Both the position numbers and the translations under genes were made by a program. From positions 1,116,001 to 1,180,000 of the forward strand of contig JAYKKR010000006.1 in NCBI GenBank assembly GCA_036971615.1: DNA of 64,000 nucleotides. The letters run 5' to 3'. The notes beneath the pieces were generated by a model. That model saw nothing but the letters and a program-made list of their open reading frames with translations. It was not told where the DNA came from and ran no database searches. Source of the DNA: Amyloporia xantha. Its lineage: Eukaryota > Basidiomycota > Agaricomycetes > Polyporales > Adustoporiaceae. Each line of letters begins with the position of its first letter. Position 1 is the first letter of the stretch. Positions 48,561 through 60,969 of this stretch are shown one piece after another.

Positions 48561-50693
48561 CGACATGTGGTACCATACGGTTGCAACGTCCGTACAGGTT
48601 ACTGATGGTCTGTGGTGGCAGTACCGTTTGCTTAATCTTGCAATCCTTTGTGATATTCCTTGCGTTACGTGGATATTGCCAATACCAGTCGTGCTTGGCC
48701 GCGCTCACACGGAGTCCGCACGACGAAGATATAAACGACTCGGATTCGGTGCCCTCTGGATTATCGGATATCGGACGCTCGAACCCCAGATTCACCACCC
48801 CGCTTCCATGCTATGCCTTGAACGGTGCCATCATCTACCGGAGCAGTACAATGTCCGAACAGATCAACGAATGTGACAGACGCTGATAATCGTACGTAGA
48901 GCTAACTGACGCTACTGGTATCAGAGTTCTTCAGCCGGGGTTTAACCGCCCTGACGTCTGTTTTGAGTTCGACGTTTAGGGACGATCGTCTAGAACCCTG
49001 CCGTACATACCGGCTGCTTCGACAGCAATTAATTCACTCACTTGCGCGCCTTCCACAGGAGCCGGTTCATCATACATTCGCGCCGCGGCAGCTCACACGC
49101 TTCGAGGGTGCGCGCAACCGACATGGACGGATCAGAGCTTGGGAATCAAGTGGCTTTTAAGCGGCTCCAAATGTGCTCGACTAGTAGCGGCTTACCGGCT
49201 CCTGGAATCGAACATTGGCACTTTCTGGCTTGACTCTTCTGATTGCTTATGTTGGCACCGAATAATGTCGGTCTCTGCTTCCATATGAGGTAGTGGTCAC
49301 AGCCTGGGCGGATGGTGGGCATAAAAACGCGACGCACGCTGACAAAGGTGTCAAACCATGATTGTGTGGGAGCAGCCCGGAACGACAATTCAGCGGGCTG
49401 TTCTTTATGGCAAAACACGACTTTGACCGGTTTCCATTCATCCCTTGATGGGCAAGTACATAAATCTTTAATATGATCGGCGGGAGGAATGCTTAGCTTT
49501 TCCAGATTTCCAATTCTTCTATACCTCCATAAAGGATGAGGCCACCAGGAGTGCTTCGGAGAAATTTCATAAAATCCGACAAGGCAATCGTGCTGTGCTA
49601 TGAGAGATTTCACAGCGTATTAAGGTCAGACAATATACCCACAAAGGCAATAGCATGCAGAACACTGACTGAATCCACATGAATAGGCTAGAAAAGGTGT
49701 ACTTAATGTAACTGCGCATGTCAAGTCGCCCACACCACTTCTGCTTGTGAGTGCTCCACGAGGCACGAAGCTCATGGTCTCACGTCGGACATCTGTCAAT
49801 GCCTACCCACGCTAAGCAACAGGAACACAGGCTACTTTCTGTTAGACCTGCAGAAGCTGATTTAATCAGGTTCGATATCTTCCATCACGTCTGCAAAGCG
49901 TCGCAGTAGCAAGATGCACCCTTCTCTGGCTAGATGGATGGTGCGTCATGCGGAATGAGCGAGAAAACAAGGCGTGGCGCATTATCAACGTGCAGTCACT
50001 GCATCGCTGTAAGCCTGCTGCGGTGCACACCGGTTTCTGATGTTTCACCGCGCAGACATTTCATGAGGCACTCCTGCGATACGTAAGGATACTCAGGTCA
50101 CTTATTCCTTGGACTAGCAAATCACCAGCTCCTGTAACACAGAAATGCTCTTTCCCTCGATTGTGAAAGCACAAATGGCGTTAATACCGACGTGCTTAGA
50201 TCATCTATCCCAGCACCATGTTTAGACGACAGTTGGGCAACGAAATGGGAAGTCAGTCTGCTCAACAGTGAAGATACTAGGTCGTCTTGACGCTCACCGA
50301 GACACCATTGATCGGCGAGGATGCAGACACAGACTCGCAGGCAAACGGTTCATGCCCCAGGAGCTGACCGGACATTTGTTACCCAATATCGCGAGAGTGA
50401 TGTGCGTGAAATTACACTCAATACCCTATCACCTTTGAAAAGGTGGCACTGAGCTCGTCGAAGATTCACAAATCTTCCCCGCAATAACCCTGAATAAGCA
50501 GCAATATGGCTTGTGCTATGAGCAAGAAAATAGAGCTGCTATAATATGATTACTGGTTTTTTTACCCACCGTGGCAGCGATCACGTGATGCTCGCGTTCA
50601 AACGGCGCGAACCGAGGACAGTGGGCACAATGTTATAATGAATAACGCGACGACGGCCGCAACGACGAGATCCACCAGCAATTCGGCACCAGC
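48561..50693. other. Gene-free stretch of about 2.1 kb
   Basis: A 155-codon minus-strand frame (49613-49146) lacks an ATG start and any domain; shorter frames are featureless. No RNA gene or repeat array found. Bases 50560-50693 are the likely promoter and leader of the INCENP gene and include a CACGTG at 50583-50588. Confidence 0.45.
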
Positions 50694-53600
50694 ATGGACG
50701 CATCAAGACCAGGTGAGGCGGGCGTGCTCGCCTGGTGCAACAATGTTCGCTTCAACATGGCTCAAGACCCCGGCAGACAATTCCTCGAGGAGCAGATTCA
50801 AAATAGCCTTGACTTTCTCGACAATTACCTCGAGAACGTTTTATCAGGCCCAAAGACTGAGTGAGCTCTTCTGCCCCCACAATTTTCTCTATTTAACATA
50901 TTCGATAGGTCTGTTACGGAGCTACTCAAAACCCCCGGGCGTAAGAAGAATGCCCCTGCCCGGACAAGGGCCGCGACGGCAGCGGCAGCAAAGGTGAAGG
51001 CGGTGATCACCATGTCCCTAGAGGTGCATGCTTTTTCCTTGTATGCGGCGCTCTGAACTAACAGCAGCAGGATAATGACGTCGAACAAGAAGACCGGGGG
51101 CCGATCAATAGCTTCCACAAAGCTCTCTTGCAGGCGAAAGAGACAGGCGACGAGGTCACCAGTGTCATTATTCCTCAGGGTCCCCATGAAATTGCCCAAG
51201 AGGCAGTACCGACACAGCTTGTTGCCGCAGTACCGGACAACAGTGTCGAGCACGACAACAGAATGTTGGTCGACGATGATACAGGGGAAGATGATGGGTT
51301 TGGAGCTGTGTTGCTTGATGTGGGGGCCGAAACCGTGGCGAAAGAGCTTTCGATGATTGCAGAGGACGACGAATTGGCAGAGCGCAGCCGTATGTCAGGC
51401 AAGCTCCCTCTGCCAAGTGCTCTGGCTGCGCCGAGACCAATTGGCAACGCGTCGGAGTTAGCTAACACTACGCGCGTTAATCTGGACGAGTCTGCGCAGA
51501 ATGACATGGACGACGTGACGTCGGCCTCTGCCAATACGTTCCACTCCATCCCACTGGACTCGCCCCCTCCTCCCGCTCGCACGGCTCCTGTCATCGCGCT
51601 GCCCTCCGAGACGCATCTTACAGAGCCGCTCCCCCGCCCACCCCAGGTATCCGCTTCTCATGATGACGCACACGGCCTGACAGCACCCCTGCCAGTACTT
51701 CCGTCGTTTGCCTCCACCACGTACGTAGACGAACTCAGCGTGCCTATCCGCGAGGGGCCGCCTGCGTCCGCCTCTGCCCCGTCACTCGCTCGCAAGCCTA
51801 GTCTGTCGCAGCTGGGACTCCCGGCGCCGTCGCCGCTGCACAAGTCGACGTGGGCGGCGAGGGAGCCTTCAATGGGCACAGGGCTGACGACAGGGCCAGG
51901 CGTTGGTGGGAAGCGAAGCTCGTGGCTGGTGAAGGCGCGCGAAGCAAAGGCGATGGAGGCCACGGGCAAGCGAACAAGCAGCGCTGTAAGCACCGCGGTG
52001 GGTATCCCAGGCATGGTGGGGACGAAGAGGAAGAGCGGCGAAATGCTCGGCGGGCCTGAAGCAAATACTGGTATCGCCGGTGCGATGTTAGAGGGCGTTG
52101 AAGAGGAAGACAGGGCATCGAAGTCGCCGAAACTCACCGATCCAGGCGAGGACATGCCAGCTCGAAAAGGTAAGAGTAAGCAAGCGGATGTCGATGGACA
52201 TTATGCCCCGCACGCTGCTGCTGCGACAACAACGACCGAACCTGGGATACAACCCGTGCCTGCCCCCCCGTCTCCCTCGCGGCAATTGCCTGCTCTCCAT
52301 ACCGCACAATCTGCGGAGGACCTCCAAGTTCCTCTGCGTGATTTCGATGTCGGCGATGAAGTGCTGGACCGTTTCAAGCGAACGGTTGAAGGCCTTGGTG
52401 CGCGGGTTGGTAAGAGCATGGGTAAGTCGCTCGGCGGTAATGCCGCTGCCGCGTTAGCGGAGGCGCGAGCTGCTGCCGAAGCCAGGGTCGCCGAGAGGAA
52501 CAAGGTGGAAGGGATGGATGAGTCGACCTCGTCTCCTGATCCGAAGAACGCGTCAAACGCTGCTGAACACGCTGCAGAATCTTCCTTACCGCCCGTCGGT
52601 GTATCCTCTCAAGTTCTGATCTCGTCCGCCGAAGTAATGCGATCCAACGATGCGGAAAGGAGGCTGAGCGTGTCTGATCTCGTGAGCTCATCCAAAGAAC
52701 CGCAAGAATCTGGACGAGCTATACAGCCATCTCCTCAAGTTTCAGGTGTTCCTGGCTCTTCGAAGCTCTCTACCAATGCAGCGGACGTCAGTACATCTAC
52801 CACCCCTCCGAATTCGCCGCCTCCAGCGAAGAACAACTTCGCTGCCCCCCTGCCTCCTCTGCCAGTCTTTAGCAAGCCTCCGGCTGTCTTCGTACCGCCC
52901 GCTGCAGCATCGGGCTCTCAACCCACTCGGGTGACTGCAACGGCAGGCCCGAGCAGAGATTTTTCTTTCAAGCTGCCTTCTGCCAATCCATTCTCTCTCC
53001 CGAGTGCGATGACCTTAGGAGTCCCTGCGTCGCTCCCATCACCCGGTAGTCAGAAAGAACGCGTCCCATTGTCAGCGCAATCAAGCAAAGCGAGTATGTT
53101 CTCAGACGCAATATTTGACAAGGATGATGACATTCCTGCCTGGATACCAACGACACAAGATACGGATTTTTCCATACAACCTTCGCAATCACAGCAGCAA
53201 GGTGGTTCGCAGCTTAATGACCTGGATGACGACGACGACAGCTGGCATGTCGATGAGAAGTTTACGTCGAACCATATGTGGACTCCCTTTGGATTTGCAT
53301 CCGCGGACAAGGATGACACCTGGAGTACGTTACCGAGCAGAAGCACCAGCCAGAAGGGAGGTGATACTGGGCCGGTGATTGCCACTCAGAACTTTACCAA
53401 ATCGTTCACCCAGACGAGGGAACTCGATATGGTCGAGAATGCACTTACTGCAGAGGGTACACAGGCATCTGGTGCTTTTGACTTCGGCACCAAAATCCCA
53501 GAGCCACAAGAAGGTGACATAGCTGATGAGGCTATGGAGATCGATTCCTCAGATGGTGAGCTACAGAGCGATGTCGCTGACATCGTCCTGGCTGGAAAGT

Positions 53601-54924
53601 CGACGGTCAGTCTGGTACAGGTATGTTGTGCCGTTGTCTCTCGCAAATCTTCACGGTAGTCTAATTGGATGCCTATGTTTTAGCCAAGCGTAGAAAACGA
53701 GAGGGCGCGAAGCCACAGCCAACAATCTATGGCTTCGACGGCTTCTTCGTCTCAATCGCATCTGGGATTCTTTGGTCAAGCCTCCAAACTTGTCAGCAGT
53801 GTGCTCGGTGGCAGTAAGAAGGGGAAGCTTGAGCCAGTCAAGAGTCTACAGCTGGCGGCACAGGCGGCTAAGAAGGTCAGCTTCTGCTTAGGGCAATGTT
53901 GGGTGTGTTGTGGCTCTAATTGACATCTCTGCGTAGCAACAAGAAGAAATTGAAAGGAAAACTGCCCGACTCAAGGAGATGGAGAACCGCCGTCAACTTG
54001 CTATGCAGAGGAAGGCTGACGAAGATAAGGCCCGGGCCGTGGAAGAAGAGAAAAAGATCAGAGAAGAAAATGACAGACGCAAGAGAGAGCGCGAAGAGCA
54101 CACAGACAAACGTCCCATCCGGAATGTAGCCAAGAAGGTACGCATCAGCGTTATTCTTTCACTATACTTATCAAACATTCTAAATAAAGGGAGACGATGA
54201 TAACACCAAGAAGCGTAAACTCGCCGCCGAGGCAGAAAAGAAGCTCGAGGCAAAGAAGCCACCTTCCAAAGACAAGAAAGACGCTCCTTCAACATCGCGT
54301 ATCGTCAAGCCTGGTACAAATACTGCTCCAGGATCGGCCATGAAAATCGGACCTCCGTTAAAGTCTGCGATGAAGCAGTCAGGGACCTCCACAACAAATG
54401 CGGAATCTGGGAAGCCCATGAACGTGGCCGATACGAAACCATCAAAGACGATCAAGGCTGTCGCATCATCCAGCAACCTCAAGGCAGCTGGTAAAGGCAA
54501 AGGGAAAGCACCCACCAATGACGAGGATGACGACCAACTACCTTCCCAAGTCGTCCAGACACAAATGGCTAACCGCGTCAAGGCGCAAATGCAGGCGACG
54601 CAGCCACCCACAGTCACCAGCGAAAGCATCGAACTACCCGACATCAACAGCGAGTACTCAGACTCAGACGACGAGGATCGACCACGGACATTTGACCCGC
54701 CGGAGTGGGCGCAATCGCCGGAGCTCCGGCAGGCGTTGCAACAACAGAGTACGATGAACCCAGATGACATCTTCGGGCGCATAGGGCCGCTGAGGATGGA
54801 GGAGATTTTCAGGACTCGGCAAAGCAGGTTCAGGGCGCGCACTAGTTCTGCGAATTGGTCGGGCACAGATCAGCTGACAGCGGAAGAAGAGAGGGAGTAT
54901 GCGCGCCGCATGGGCTTCAGATGA
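50694..54924 (+). CDS. sli15: Inner centromere protein (INCENP/Sli15), chromosomal passenger complex
   Basis: Exons 50694-50860, 50909-51023, about 51065-53620, 53684-53875, 53937-54137 and 54190-54924 join in phase to about 1321 residues. The start of the third exon could be 51065, 51068 or 51071, all in frame. The N-terminus (FLEEQIQNSLDFLDNYLENV) fits the helix that binds Survivin and Borealin. A long disordered, Pro/Ser-rich middle follows, then a charged single-helix or coiled-coil region (exon at 53937-54137). The C-terminal IN-box lies at about 1245-1284 (PPEWAQSPELR, NPDDIFGRIGPLRMEEIF), which binds and activates Aurora kinase. Known role: scaffold of the chromosomal passenger complex at centromeres and the spindle midzone. 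The stop is 149 bases from that of the next, convergent gene. Confidence 0.9.
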
Positions 54925-55073
54925 GCAGTTTGATATCTTTAGCAATTGAACCGCTGACACGGACTCTAATTTATGCTTCTCTGTGGACATTTTGTTGTCG
55001 AGAGGACGCACAAGGTATTACGGTGGAATTTCTGTCGAAGGATCTTACCGTACGGTATACTGTACCGACACAT

Positions 55074-56202
55074 TCAGCCACCCGCTTTCGCCTTCTTCAT
55101 CTCCCTGTACATGTTTACAGCTTTGATCCGTTCTTCTTCCAACATCGCTTTTTGTGCCATAGAGAGTGCACCTTGTCTCAGGGTTGTGCCCTCTGCTTTC
55201 CGCTGAGGTGTCAACACTTTTGTCTTAGCTCCGCGGGGTAGCTTCTTCAATTCGGGTGGTGCCTGTACGATGTCGTTCAGCCGTCGTGGTGCAGACGTTG
55301 ATAGTCGCTCGAAGTCCTTGACTTTGCCTGCTGGATCAGGCATATTCGTCTTGGAGTTTGAGACAGAATTTTCTGGCGTAGCACAGCGTTGCTTTAGTGA
55401 CGGTATGACTGGCGCAGGAGTGGGGAGCGTTTTGTTCGAGCGCATATCCATTTCTTCTTTCCTTGATTTTCGCGCGATGGCCGACGAGTTCTTCATGGCT
55501 GTACGCATGGTTCCACGCATGGAATCCTCGACTCGTCTGGAATAACAGACAGTCAGTCCCAAAAGATAGACACAGTAAATATACCGTCAAAACATAGTTG
55601 GAAGTAGTCACAAATTATTACATCTTCACCACAGCTGCTCTATGGTCCCAGTGATTATGAGTTTCCTCGCAATACACCTTGCTTGAGGAAATCTCCCATA
55701 ACCCGTAAAACCTAAGAACGCGGAAGGCATGAAAGCCAATGACGAGTGTCTTTCAACAGTGCATGGGTACGAGAATCACTCGCAGCTGAAAGTACGCAGT
55801 AATAGATGCAGGCTCAGAGATTGACTCACCGATTGAAATGCGCCATGGATTCCCCAGGTTGGATTCGCATGACTGTCTTAGTATCCTCCCCTGTCTTATC
55901 CTCTTGCCCTCTTCTTCGCTTCCTCCGAACCGCATCGCCCTGCGAGCTGACATCTACATCTTCTGTAAACTTCCGCTTCCTCTCCCTGAATTCTTCTTGG
56001 ACCTTCGCAGCGTTCAAGATCCTGGCAGCACCCTTGGGGATATCTTCGCGGTCAACGGTATGTCTGGAGCCTGGTGGAAGATTGAGCGACCTTACGATCA
56101 GTCAGCGGTCAGAACTGGGCCTTCAAAACTTTTTTGGAAAACCACATACGACTGTGAACGCTCTTTCTCTCTCACAGATCGTTTGGCACGTTTGTGAGGC
56201 AT
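55074..56202 (-). CDS. CCDC137-like basic nuclear/nucleolar protein
   Basis: Minus-strand exons 56202-56153, 56063-55830 and 55536-55074 join in phase to 248 residues. The protein starts MPHKRAKRSVRE, contains IPKGAARILNAAKVQEEF and the basic KRKRRRG-type stretch, then IQPGESMAHFNRRVEDSMR across the second junction, a motif pattern I associate with the CCDC137 family. The rest is charged and mostly helical. The family is little studied; a nuclear or nucleolar role is likely from composition. The second intron (55537-55829) is 293 nt, about five times the local norm, and has no obvious coding content. Confidence 0.75.
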
Positions 56203-56675
56203 GATGGGTATGTAGCCAACCTCTTCTGAAACTCTTCTGAAGCGCTGCACGTCCAAATTCAATTTCATCTTATCTTATCAATTCCAGGTTAACCTCCAAT
56301 TCAGATCTTGGCGAATCTCTAGCAGATTACTTCACCGGATTCTGCACATGCTAAATTTGAGAAGTATCGAAGATGGCCTCAATCAGAATACACAGGGCTG
56401 CGAACGGCATTGCTCATATGTGATTGTGTATCAGAACGCGTTGCAACGTAAGTTGTACACAACAGTCGAGATGACTCGACGTTTCAAACAGTCTCCTATC
56501 ATAAGTGGCATAAGGTATATGACTCGCTTTAACACTATTCTATTTATGTAGCGTGGTTTGGTGTGTTCTCACCATGCCCACATCGAACCCTCACAATCCG
56601 GTTAGTCCTAGTAGTGACTTGAGAAAGATCCCACCAAGAGTCTGCACGGACGATCGAGTCCAGTCTACAGCAGGT
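56203..56675. other. Intergenic, about 0.5 kb
   Basis: AT-rich spacer between two minus-strand genes. Short frames only; nothing recognised. Confidence 0.5.
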
Positions 56676-58323
56676 TTAATACACCCTCTCCTGCAGCTGC
56701 CCCGCAATCTTGTTGAAACTTTCCTTCGCAGAGCGTGTCCACTTCCTGGGTACCTGTGGGTCATCCCTCGACATATCCGACTCGTAGAATACCTGCCACC
56801 ACGCCGCATATCAGTCGATAATTCCGACAACAAACCCAGGCACATGAAATCGCATCACCTCAAATGACCAAGGACCTCTCCATCCCGTCCTCAACACAGC
56901 TTCACATACGTCCACAACGGGCAAATACCCGCCATATGCACCTACTTCGTTCCCATCGCGGCCCTCAATGTCATCCTGGAACGGTAACGGTCGCCACGCA
57001 TTCGACCACGCGTACAAGGGTGAGATGCCCTGTTTCTCCGCGCTGCGCTTCAGCTCGTCGATATTATGCCCCCGCGAACCGTCAGATATCTGCAAATAAA
57101 ATATCTTGGTCGGGGGCACAGTTTTGACGAGGTCGTTGAGCGAGGCGGATAACATCTGGACGGCCGAGCGTCCTGGGGGATGTTGCACGAGGCCATTGGG
57201 AGAGGTGGGATCGGCGTATGCGCGCGCTGGAAGGCGATTATCCCAGAGCACTACAAAAGCTGGACGAGAGATGACATACCACATATTTGGAACGTGTCAA
57301 GGCATAGTCCAAAATTGGGACGATCGACTCGCTTGCATACCTCCCAGGTGTGTTCCCAGGTGTTCCTACAGAACCCGCCATTTCAAATGATTATCTCGGG
57401 CTTGAATAAGAGAAATTACATACACATGACAGCCCCATGCCCACATCTCGTACGCGCTGGAACCGTATAGTGAGTACACATTATGAGTATTATTTCGTCC
57501 TAACTTACATCTGGATAGGCGGATCTTGAGCTGCAGCTTCGTCTGCGAGCTGGCGCAAGTCCCGCGCAATGACGTCGTAGTCCGAGCTTGATGAGGGGTC
57601 ATCCGACGATCCAACCTGAAGCATTTGACAATCTAGTGCCTAAGAATGGTATTCTATCAGCACTGAATTCTAAAGAGGTGTGTACCCGCAATTATGATAG
57701 CGCATGAAATGAATGGAGCATTATTGGAGAATGGACTCGAGAAGATAAAGCTCGCTTGACCGCTGTATCATCGAGTCTCTAACTCAGCTAGCTTGCCATT
57801 CTTCGAAATAGTATCGCAAATAGGGCAGATCGAAAGAAACTCACTTTCAGGACCTTAAACCAGGCCGAAGCTCTTTGAAGTCCTCGCGCTCTCTTTGTTG
57901 CATCTGTGTATCCTTCAAACTCAGAGAACCTGTTCAGATCAATCAACTTCTGCAGATGCGAGAGCGGAACCAAATTACTGACGGGTGAACCACGAGGACC
58001 TTCAAACCCAGCTCCTCGCACAAGGCCCTCACCTTTCCTGCGGTATCAAGCAGTCTGTCAAGATCTCCACTTCCACTGCTATCAAGCTTATTATAACCCG
58101 GGAATTCTTGCTCTGCATATGCCTCTAGGTCGGGAAACCCGATCTCTACCTGCGGGAAGCCTGCTTCGGCTATCGCGCCTAGTTTCAGAGGCAAAGTGTG
58201 CGAAGCGTGCATCCCCGCAGAGTCTGTAGAGTATGCAAGAGATGTGGTAACTCCAGACATATCGATAAGATGGCCGTTCGAGTTTGAGGTATCGTGGAGG
58301 GAGGTCTCTTGTTTGACCTGCAT
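56676..58323 (-). CDS. 3-dehydroshikimate dehydratase-like TIM-barrel enzyme
   Basis: Minus-strand exons 58323-57983, 57929-57845, 57639-57509, 57456-57424, 57365-57280, 57226-56859 and 56792-56676 join in phase to 386 residues. The fold is the sugar-phosphate isomerase/AP-endonuclease-2 barrel: AGFPQVEIGFPDLE, VVHPFSEFEGY, QMLQVGSSDD, IAYEMWAWG, VNTWEHTWEVC, FGLCLDTFQICG, FYLQISDGS and SFEVFYESDM. The Glu, Asp and His residues in these motifs are the expected metal ligands. In fungi this pattern matches 3-dehydroshikimate dehydratases (qa-4 type), which make protocatechuate in quinate use, but some relatives are isomerases, so substrate is inferred. No quinate-cluster neighbour is present. 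One intron is 205 nt. The last exon is easy to miss: reading on past 56859 gives an early false stop. Confidence 0.85.
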
Positions 58324-59236
58324 GTGACGTCACCGCAGTCGTCGAATACTAGCACTGGAGGCTGGAGCGATCTGCATTCCCCACACTAGATTGTAGTTCT
58401 CTGAAAGCTATAAAAAATATGCGTCTTCAACTCTTATTGCTGACAAGTCAAGCCGTACCACATACCTGAGATCTGTGACGAACAATTGGAATAAAATTCA
58501 ATAAATAAACGTGGGCGGCCTGTCGCGGATAAATCTAGAGCATATGCAGCTCCGTTCATGTATAGAGCTCTTTGAAAGATAGTTTTTCTGTTGCTGACGC
58601 TTTTATCAGTCGACAGGCCTTGTCAGTAATGTAGTGTACGAAGGCTGGTGCTGGTAGTATGGCATCCAGGCATATCGCTGAACTTGATGTCAACAAGCGC
58701 CGGCGGACTGCGGTGAGTAGTCCTGCAGATAATTCGTCTGGGGTATCAATAGTTGTATATTTGGACTATGCTAGGAATTCAAATGAATTCCATCATGGAT
58801 AACGCTTCATAGTGCTTCACCCGACACGTACCAGACCAAATGAACAAGTTTGGTGACCCTCATCGAATTCGAGCCGGCGCGTTGCGTCACGCGTTTGGAA
58901 TCACACGTGATACGTGTCGCGAGGCTCGCGCAACCATCGGATTCGCCTTTGCCATCTGGCTCTTAGGCTCATCTTACTCGTCTACCACTGGCAGATGCAC
59001 TTGACGTACCATACAACCTGATATCAACACAACCTCGCACGTAGTGGCCAGGTCAATCTCATAGCATTCTGCTAGGTCTTTGCCTTCTTTATGCAAGCAA
59101 CGTGCAATCGGGTATTTATCAAAGATTCCGAGTCCCGAATGAAACATCATTGAATATGTATGACAGTGCTTGACAAACACAACTTCGGCCTGCTATTATC
59201 TGTAGTATTTGGTGAACTCTCAAGAGGTCAGGAACT
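58324..59236. other. Divergent spacer, dehydratase-like gene and VPS22
   Basis: 913 bases between two divergent starts. Contains CACGTG-like TCACACGTGA at about 58900-58910. No gene or RNA recognised. Confidence 0.45.
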
Positions 59237-59992
59237 ATGCACCGTTTAGGCGGAGTTGGTCTGGCCGCATTCGAACGCCAGAAACAGCATGAACGGTCCT
59301 TCGCAGAACTCTCAACTGAGATCTCGCAAGGCCAAGTGGATCTCCTCCATGCGCAACTAGCCCAGTTTCGCGGTGCTCTTGCGCATTATGCATCCACGCA
59401 CCGCGACTCCATTCGAAACGATCCCCAGTTCCGTCTTGCGTTTCAGCGCATGTGCTCGCACATAGGCGTCGACCCACTCGCTGGTCCTCGCAAAGGTGGA
59501 TGGTGGGCAGAAATGCTCAACCTCGGAGACTGGCAATATGAGCTGGGCGTGCAGATTGTAGACGTGTGCGTCAGTACACGGGAGCGGAACGGCGGACTGA
59601 TCGAGATGGGAGAGCTAGTGCGACTCGTGAGCAAGCTCAGAGGCGTCAGCGGCGGCGTGATCACGGAGGATGATGTAACACGGAGTATCAAGACGCTCAA
59701 GCCTTTGGGTGCTGGATATGAAGTGATAGACGTAGGCGATGGAAAGAAGATGGTGAGGAGCGTGCCGAAGGAGCTCGATGCTGACCAGGCGGTTGTTTTG
59801 GCCATCGCTCAAGAAGAAGAAGGACGCGTATCGGAGGAGATGCTGGTAAAGAGGAGAGGATGGACACATGTGCGAGCACGAGCTGCCCTGGAGAATATGC
59901 TGTTGCGGGACGGCCTTTGTTGGTTAGATGAGCAGGACGAGGAGTGTGGAGTCGCATACTGGGTACCTTCTGCGATGCGGTGGGACGAGTAA
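59237..59992 (+). CDS. vps22: ESCRT-II subunit Vps22/Snf8
   Basis: A single exon encodes 251 residues, the normal length. It opens MHRLGGVGLAAFERQKQ, with the conserved N-terminal helix pair (QVDLLHAQLAQFRGALAHYA, then RNDPQFRLAFQRMC), a core with GGWWAEMLNLGDWQYELGVQ, and two winged-helix domains ending in LLRDGLCWLDEQ. Known role: with Vps25 and Vps36 it forms ESCRT-II, which sorts ubiquitinated cargo into multivesicular bodies. Lack of introns is notable in this intron-rich window but the frame is complete. Confidence 0.95.
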   Translation: MHRLGGVGLAAFERQKQHERSFAELSTEISQGQVDLLHAQLAQFRGALAHYASTHRDSIRNDPQFRLAFQRMCSHIGVDPLAGPRKGGWWAEMLNLGDWQYELGVQIVDVCVSTRERNGGLIEMGELVRLVSKLRGVSGGVITEDDVTRSIKTLKPLGAGYEVIDVGDGKKMVRSVPKELDADQAVVLAIAQEEEGRVSEEMLVKRRGWTHVRARAALENMLLRDGLCWLDEQDEECGVAYWVPSAMRWDE

Positions 59993-60969
59993 AACGCATA
60001 TCTGTACGTGTGCCGCTCCTCGTTTCAGTGCACTACCTCACATATTTGTTCGCTTTTGTTAGGATTGTGGTTGGCATATTGTATTGTAGACTTTGTATCG
60101 TTATTTCTCTTTCGACCGCCTGTGAACGATCTGATGAACTTGCATGCTCCAGTGTAAACACCATCCTTCATTTCGGTTGGTCACCGATGAAACTAGTCTC
60201 CGCGGTCGGCCTACACCTCCAATGCGACTTCTTTCGTGCCACACAACTACTCCATTAACGACTCATTGCCTCATGACCGGATAATGTGAGAAGACCGCTC
60301 AATCTGTTCTCATGGAATTGTTTCATAGGTCTTCTAGTCCTCCGGTATCTCAACTTCGTCGGGCTAATGCCGCTCGCCAAAACTCCAACGCTTTGTCAGA
60401 GAAGACGCTACAGACGTCATGATTCGTACCCGCGCAGTTCGTCGATGCCGCCTTGACAATTCTTCCGTCCACCAATGAGCGTGAATTACACATGGAAAGT
60501 GGACTGATGATGGAAAATGCGAAGGACCCTTGTTCGAGGGTAAATCGTCTTTAGGTCTCGTTTGTACTCAGCCCTCGGTATTCGGCTGGTTCTTTACGTG
60601 CACAAGCGAGCTGTAATCATGTTTGATGATCTTCTGACTTCACTGCGACGACAACACTATTACAAAGTAGCTATTGATCTGCATCTAATGTATGTAATGA
60701 TCGACCGATCCAAAAATGTGAAGAGGCAAACAGACTGGAAACCTTGGCCGGTGACAACTTGTCCAAAATCATGCTACGTACTCTGCGGTGAAAATCGTGT
60801 ATGCGATCCACGAGCACCTTTTCGTGGTCAAGAACCCCAATTTTTAGTGCGGCGGCTGTACGGGAGGGCGACACTTGTTTCAGCAAATGCAAGCACCAAG
60901 ATTTGATGATAAGACTGGACTAACCGCTGGTGAAGAACGCGCCACCGTGGCACGCGCCAAAGATGAATC
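59993..60969. other. Convergent intergenic region, about 1 kb
   Basis: Between the VPS22 stop (+) and the stop of the Pro/Ser-rich gene (-). Short frames only; no domain, repeat or RNA recognised. Confidence 0.45.

Noticed and set aside
49186..49230. tRNA-like GGAATCGAAC (minus-strand GTTCGATTCC) at about 49204
   Set aside because: The flanking bases do not form a T-arm or acceptor stem and no A-box stands at the right distance.
49146..49613. 155-codon minus-strand open frame
   Set aside because: Begins with GTG, not ATG, has no domain or splice partner, and lies in a long gene-free stretch.
56811..56860. C-terminus of the dehydratase-like enzyme ending at 56811
   Set aside because: Reading past 56859 gives a non-family tail; a 66-nt intron leads to the conserved VFYESDMSRDDP end at 56792-56676.
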